From positions 1-17,740 of the forward strand of contig QKGY01000373.1 of the NCBI GenBank assembly GCA_003250235.1: DNA of 17,740 nucleotides, read 5' to 3'. Of the stretch, positions 14,447-17,740 are shown piece after piece. The DNA is from Desulfuromonadaceae bacterium (lineage in GTDB: Bacteria > Desulfobacterota > Desulfuromonadia > Desulfuromonadales > SZUA-540). Within the stretch, counting starts at the first letter, position 1, and each line of letters opens with the position of its first letter. The notes beneath the pieces were generated by a model, which was not told the DNA's origin, made no database searches, and was given only the letters and a program-made list of their open reading frames with translations. The position numbers were made by a program, and so were the translations under genes.

Positions 14447-15248
14447 GAAGACCAGGTTCCTCCTTTTCACTCGAATAAATGGGTCCCATGGTGGTCTCGA
14501 CGTATTCCCGGATCAGCGGGTTGTCCGAGAGCTGGAACTGCTCAGGGGGCATGCAGCCCTGGATCTGTCCTTGGGCCAGCAGGGCCACATGATCCGAGAG
14601 TTTGAAGATCTTGGGGACATCGTGACTGACGATGACCGCGGTATAGCCCAACTGCTGTTGCGTCTGGTAGAAGAGGCGGTAGATCTCGTTGCTCTTGTGG
14701 GCGTCCAGACCGGTGGTCGGCTCGTCGAAGAAGACCACCTTGGGATCGAGGACCAGCGCCCTGGCGAGACCCACCCGCTTGCGCATGCCTCCCGAGAGTT
14801 GGGCCGGGTACTTGGATTCGCTGCCGAAGAGGTCCATGAGTTTGAGTTTTTCGTCAACCAGGCTACGAATTTCGGCATCGCTCTTGCGGGTTCGTTCCCG
14901 CAGGGGCAGAGCCACGTTATCGAAAACCGTCATGGAGTCGAACAGGGCGGCGTTCTGGAAAAGCACCCCGAAGTTCATGCGGATTTCGTTGAGTTCTTTG
15001 CGGGAGATGGTGGAGAGATCCTGCCCGAATACCAAGACGCGGCCCTCGTCCGGACGAACCAGACCGAGCATATGTTTGAGGATGACGCTCTTGCCCTGGC
15101 CGCTGGCGCCGACGATCACCGTGGTCTGCCCCGCCATGACCTTGAGGTCGATGCCGTCGAGAACCCTCTGCCGGCCGAAGGTTTTGACCACTCCCTGCAG
15201 TTCGATGGCGACTTCCGGCAGGGTTTTCTTTCCCGTGTTCCCGTTCAC
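14433..15248 (-). CDS. mlaF: MlaF-like ABC transporter ATPase
   Basis: Cytoplasmic ATPase of the phospholipid-transport complex, 271 residues. Walker A GASGQGKS (47-54), Q-loop LFQNAALFDSMTV (96-108, the typical MlaF form), signature LSGGMRKRVGLARAL (151-165), Walker B VVFFDEPTTGLDA (D175/E176) and H-loop His209 (VSHDV) are all present, so it should be active. The GTG at 15248 is used, preceded by AAGGGGGA. No ATG lies nearby in frame at the N-terminus. It starts 13 bases after the mlaE stop and overlaps the mlaD start. Its C-terminal tail (about 245-271) is the region that contacts MlaB in E. coli, and no MlaB gene is found in the operon. Confidence 0.92.
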   Translation of the reverse strand: MNGNTGKKTLPEVAIELQGVVKTFGRQRVLDGIDLKVMAGQTTVIVGASGQGKSVILKHMLGLVRPDEGRVLVFGQDLSTISRKELNEIRMNFGVLFQNAALFDSMTVFDNVALPLRERTRKSDAEIRSLVDEKLKLMDLFGSESKYPAQLSGGMRKRVGLARALVLDPKVVFFDEPTTGLDAHKSNEIYRLFYQTQQQLGYTAVIVSHDVPKIFKLSDHVALLAQGQIQGCMPPEQFQLSDNPLIREYVETTMGPIYSSEKEEPGLHETV

Positions 15249-15261
15249 CCGTTCCCCCTTC

Positions 15262-16050
15262 TCACAGCATGATGGCGCTGATCAGGTAATCCCAGACCAG
15301 GACGGTGACCGACGCCATCACCACGGCGCGGGTTGTGGTGCGGCTGACCCCTTCGGCGCCGAATCCGCCCTCGCGTTCAAGGTGCAGGAAATACCCTCGT
15401 GCCGAGGCAATCCATACCACGAGCAGGGCAAAAACCAGGGATTTGACCAGTCCCATCTCGATGTCTTTCCAGATCACGCTGGCATACATCCCCTGGAAAT
15501 AGGCGCCGTCATTGACTCCGAGGAGCTGCACGCCGACCAGCCAGCCCCCCCAGATGCCGACCACGTCAAAAATGGCTGTCAGCAGGGGGATCGACAGGAT
15601 GGCGGCAACGAATTTCGGTTTCATGAGGTAGGTGCAGGGATCGATGGCCATGCACTCCAGGGCGTCGATCTGCTCCGAGTTGCGCATGATGCCGATCTCG
15701 GCCGTGATGGCCGAACCCGCCCTGCCGATGACCATCAGAGCGGTCAGCACCGGGCCGAGCTCACGGATCAGACTCAAGGCCACGGCCGATCCGAGCAGTC
15801 CTTCGGAACCGAACTTCCGCAGGGTGTAGTATCCCTGCAGTCCGAGGACCATGCCGGTGAACGCCCCGGTGAACAGGATGACGAAAATGGAGCGGGCCCC
15901 GATGAACTGGATTTGCGAAAGTACCGGCCGCATCTTGTAGGGAGGCAGCAGGACGCATTTCAGGCAGGTCAGGAGAAACAGGCCCATGCGGCCTGCCATC
16001 TCCAGCAGATACAGAACCTGATCGCCGATTTTTTCAAGTGCATTTCTCAT
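15262..16050 (-). CDS. mlaE: MlaE-like ABC transporter permease
   Basis: Integral membrane permease of the phospholipid-transport complex, 262 residues. It starts with an amphipathic helix (LEKIGDQVLYLLEMAGRMGLF). Five or so hydrophobic segments follow, along with the family's strongest landmarks: SLIRELGPVLTALMVIGRAGSAITAEIGIM (in part; about 93-122) and EQIDALECMAIDP (126-138). The C-terminus carries the permease pattern GFGAEGVSRTTTRAVV. I chose the ATG at 16050 because the N-terminus then matches the family. It has no Shine-Dalgarno, and a TATACT box lies only seven bases upstream, so the mRNA may be leaderless. It is the first gene of the mla operon, transcribed away from the terminator that closes the upstream two-component pair. 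Confidence 0.9.
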   Translation of the reverse strand: MRNALEKIGDQVLYLLEMAGRMGLFLLTCLKCVLLPPYKMRPVLSQIQFIGARSIFVILFTGAFTGMVLGLQGYYTLRKFGSEGLLGSAVALSLIRELGPVLTALMVIGRAGSAITAEIGIMRNSEQIDALECMAIDPCTYLMKPKFVAAILSIPLLTAIFDVVGIWGGWLVGVQLLGVNDGAYFQGMYASVIWKDIEMGLVKSLVFALLVVWIASARGYFLHLEREGGFGAEGVSRTTTRAVVMASVTVLVWDYLISAIML

Positions 16051-16057
16051 GAGTAAA

Positions 16058-16063
16058 AGTATA
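16058..16063 (-). promoter_or_regulatory. Candidate -10 box of the mla operon, adjacent to the mlaE start
   Basis: TATACT on the minus strand ends seven bases before the mlaE ATG, which would place the transcription start at or next to the A of ATG. No good -35 is found at 16-18 bases; the region there is a T-run followed by GCAACG. TTGACC occurs further up (plus 16088-16093), with too long a spacer of about 25 bases. Confidence 0.35.
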
Positions 16064-16141
16064 GCTGAGAAGACGTTGCAAAAAAAGAGGTCAATGGTAA
16101 TGGTTTTGGTAGGATAGCGGAGTCGGCATGCTCCAGACAAC

Positions 16142-16179
16142 AAAAAAACCCCCGAAGTTGGGTTGTTTCTTCGGAGGTT
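16142..16179 (-). terminator. Rho-independent terminator of the NarX/NarL-like operon
   Basis: On the minus strand AACCTCCGAAG (16179-16169) pairs with CTTCGGGGGTT (16157-16147), an 11-bp stem with one T-G pair and an 11-base loop. It runs straight into a run of Ts (TTTTTTTG) from 16148 down to 16141. It lies about 28 bases after the response-regulator stop and upstream of mlaE, separating the two operons. Confidence 0.88.
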
Positions 16180-16206
16180 TGTCGTCAAGCGGTGCGAGCG
16201 ATCTTG

Positions 16207-16956
16207 CTATCCCCTCTTGCTGGTCCGGAATTTTTTAAGCCATCCCTGCAGCTCTTCCTCCTCGTGCTCGAGCTCGAAGGCGTTGATCAAGCCGCGGCGC
16301 AGTGCCACCGAAACCGCCCGGTTGCGCAGGTTGAAAGCGTCACCGAATTTCTCGCTGTGAAATTGCTCCTGATCGAGCCCCAGCTTCGTGTACAGCGTAT
16401 TGAGCCGGCTCTGTACGCCGCGACGGGAAAGGTAGCGGCGCTGGGCAATGAGGTTGTCCGTCAGCCCCAGGGAAATGTCGACCAGGGCTTCGTACTCGAT
16501 GTCGGAGAGAGCTGTCTGCCGGTGCCCCGCCCGCCCCTGAACTTTTCGCACTTCCGGGTCGATCCAGCATTGTTCGTCAATGAGCACGGTCTCTATCGCC
16601 GAGGCAATCCGCTCGCGGGTGTTGGATTTCAGGACGTAGCCGTAGACCGTCTCGGGGGGGACGATACTGGTCAGGGCGCGCACGTACATCTCGTCCTTGT
16701 ACTGGCTCCAGAAGATGATGCGGGCCATGGGTTTCTCCTCCCAGAGGGCGCGGGCGAACTCGATGCCGTTGAGTTCGGGCATCTGGATGTCGCTGACCAC
16801 GAGCGGCGTTTCCAGGCGCAGGGCTTTTTCCAGGGCGACCCTGCCGTTTTGGGCCCTCTCTATCTGGCAGGGGGTGTCCAGACTCTGCACAAGCTGCTCG
16901 AGGAATTCAAAATCCTTCGGATTGTCTTCGGCGATGAGGATCGACAAGGGATTCAT
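16207..16956 (-). CDS. NarL/LuxR-family response regulator with an insertion after the recognition helix
   Basis: DNA-binding response regulator of 249 residues, partner of the kinase just upstream. The receiver domain (1-125) has acidic D11, phospho-acceptor D56 (VVSDIQMPELNG) and K110. A LuxR-type HTH follows (about 150-193: LSDIEYEALVDISLGLTDN, then YLSRRGVQSRLNTLYTKLG). In usual NarL proteins the KLG motif is followed directly by the last helix. Here about 15 residues (from DQEQFHSEKFG) precede that helix, RNRAVSVALRRGLI, and a charged tail with EHEEEELQ follows, making the protein longer than the usual 210-220. The ATG at 16956 has AGGAGGG about ten bases upstream. It lies six bases after the kinase stop and is followed by a strong terminator. 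Targets are unknown. Confidence 0.88.
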   Translation of the reverse strand: MNPLSILIAEDNPKDFEFLEQLVQSLDTPCQIERAQNGRVALEKALRLETPLVVSDIQMPELNGIEFARALWEEKPMARIIFWSQYKDEMYVRALTSIVPPETVYGYVLKSNTRERIASAIETVLIDEQCWIDPEVRKVQGRAGHRQTALSDIEYEALVDISLGLTDNLIAQRRYLSRRGVQSRLNTLYTKLGLDQEQFHSEKFGDAFNLRNRAVSVALRRGLINAFELEHEEEELQGWLKKFRTSKRG

Positions 16957-16962
16957 GAGAGG

Positions 16963-17740
16963 CTAGCCCTCCTGAGGGTCAGATTTTAAGGGAAGAGTCA
17001 GTTCAAAACGGGTTCCGGTGGAGAACCGGGACGGACGCCAGCTCACGATGGCGCCAATGACCTTGGCCCGTTCACGAATATTGTGCAGACCCCGTCCCCG
17101 CAGTCCGTTCTCAACCGGATTGCCGAAGCCGATGCCGTTATCTTCAATGGAAAGAACCAGCTCGTTGTTGCGGACATCGAGGTTGACTTCGTAGCGGCTG
17201 GCCTGAGCGTGACGGATGACGTTGTGCACCGCCTCCAGGGCGATACGGTAGAGGTTGAGCCGGTCGGTCCGGGAAATGGCGGCCCGGTCGGCTTCCGGAG
17301 AAATATAAAGGTGGTATTCAGGCAGGTCCCCTTTCGAGAAGTGCCGATCGAGGTGGGATTCGAGGGCGGCGCCCAGCCCGAGGATATCCAGGGTTTGGGG
17401 GTGCAGGTTGTCCATGATCTCCCGCAGGTTGGCTATGGCCCGCTGCAGATCCTCCTCAAGTTTTTTCCCTTCCATGCCGCATTGGTCCATGGACCGCAGG
17501 TTCTGGATTCCGCGCAGAACGGAGGACAGGTCGGACAATGTCTGGTCGTGAATGTCCATGGCGATGCGCCGTCTTTCCTCTTCGGCTCCTTCCAGGAGTT
17601 TTTCGGTGCCCACCACGCGGATCAGCTGTTCGGTCATGCGGTTGATGGAGATGGCGAGGTCGTCGAGCTCGTCATTGACCCTTGAGGGCGCCGGCGGAGG
17701 GGTGAGATCCCCCGAGGCGATCCGCCCGGCGGTGTCGGAG
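16963..17740 (-). CDS. NarX-type sensor histidine kinase (HAMP, HisKA_3, HATPase), N-terminus cut by the right edge
   Basis: C-terminal 258 residues of a sensor kinase; the reading frame is open to the window edge. The first visible part, GRIASGDLTPP and NDELDDLAISINRM, is the second half of a HAMP domain, so an upstream membrane sensor region is expected beyond the window. The HisKA_3 dimerisation domain follows, with EEERRRIAMDIHDQTLSDL containing the phospho-acceptor His (visible residue 64). The HATPase has an N-box region (ALEAVHNVIRHAQAS), G1 DNGIGFG and GLRGRGLHNIRERAKVIGA. This is the NarX/DegS/LiaS class, which pairs with NarL-type regulators such as the next gene. An internal ATG at 17637 is not the real start, because HAMP sequence continues upstream of it. 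Confidence 0.88.
   Translation of the reverse strand, partial: SDTAGRIASGDLTPPPAPSRVNDELDDLAISINRMTEQLIRVVGTEKLLEGAEEERRRIAMDIHDQTLSDLSSVLRGIQNLRSMDQCGMEGKKLEEDLQRAIANLREIMDNLHPQTLDILGLGAALESHLDRHFSKGDLPEYHLYISPEADRAAISRTDRLNLYRIALEAVHNVIRHAQASRYEVNLDVRNNELVLSIEDNGIGFGNPVENGLRGRGLHNIRERAKVIGAIVSWRPSRFSTGTRFELTLPLKSDPQEG

Noticed and set aside
15844..15873. GAFTG-like peptide (TGAFTGM) in MlaE
   Set aside because: It lies in a membrane helix of a permease and is a chance resemblance to the sigma-54 activator motif missing from the response regulator.

Overview
The window is GC-rich, densely packed DNA from a Gram-negative, anaerobically respiring bacterium. The operon types fit a Desulfuromonadia/Geobacter-like deltaproteobacterium: a molybdopterin respiratory reductase, an NtrC-type regulator and an outer-membrane lipid-transport operon that includes mlaA. 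This placement is inference from gene content only. No tRNA, rRNA, CRISPR array or insertion sequence was seen.

Left block (1-2730, minus strand): a tetrathionate-reductase-type operon in the order ttrB (Fe-S subunit), ttrC (NrfD-like membrane anchor), ttrA (Mo catalytic subunit, cut by the left edge). A 365-base divergent intergenic region (2731-3095) separates it from a plus-strand two-component pair (3096-6333): a membrane histidine kinase and an NtrC-family response regulator. This pair is the likely controller of ttr. The regulator's AAA+ domain keeps its ATPase motifs but cleanly lacks the GAFTGA sigma-54-contacting loop. The intergenic region carries five TGCA cores arranged as overlapping palindromes and an imperfect -24/-12-like site in front of ttrB.

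Middle block: a small minus-strand tautomerase gene (6387-6797) is divergent from a four-gene plus-strand efflux operon (6977-12058). The efflux operon encodes a membrane-fusion protein, a tandem ABC ATPase and two ABC-2 permeases, in the same order as E. coli ybhGFSR.

Right block (minus strand, 16050 down to 12096): an Mla phospholipid-transport operon in the order mlaE-mlaF-mlaD-mlaA-mlaC, ending in a stand-alone cyclic-nucleotide-binding-domain gene that overlaps mlaC by four bases. No mlaB (STAS) gene lies in the operon, and MlaA has no lipobox cysteine. Upstream, a minus-strand NarX/NarL-like two-component pair (17740-16207; the kinase is cut by the right edge) ends at a clear intrinsic terminator (16142-16179), which isolates it from mla.

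The most unusual item is the GAFTGA-less NtrC-family regulator beside ttrBCA with its TGCA array. Next are the Mla operon with a cNMP-binding partner in place of MlaB and a non-lipoprotein MlaA.
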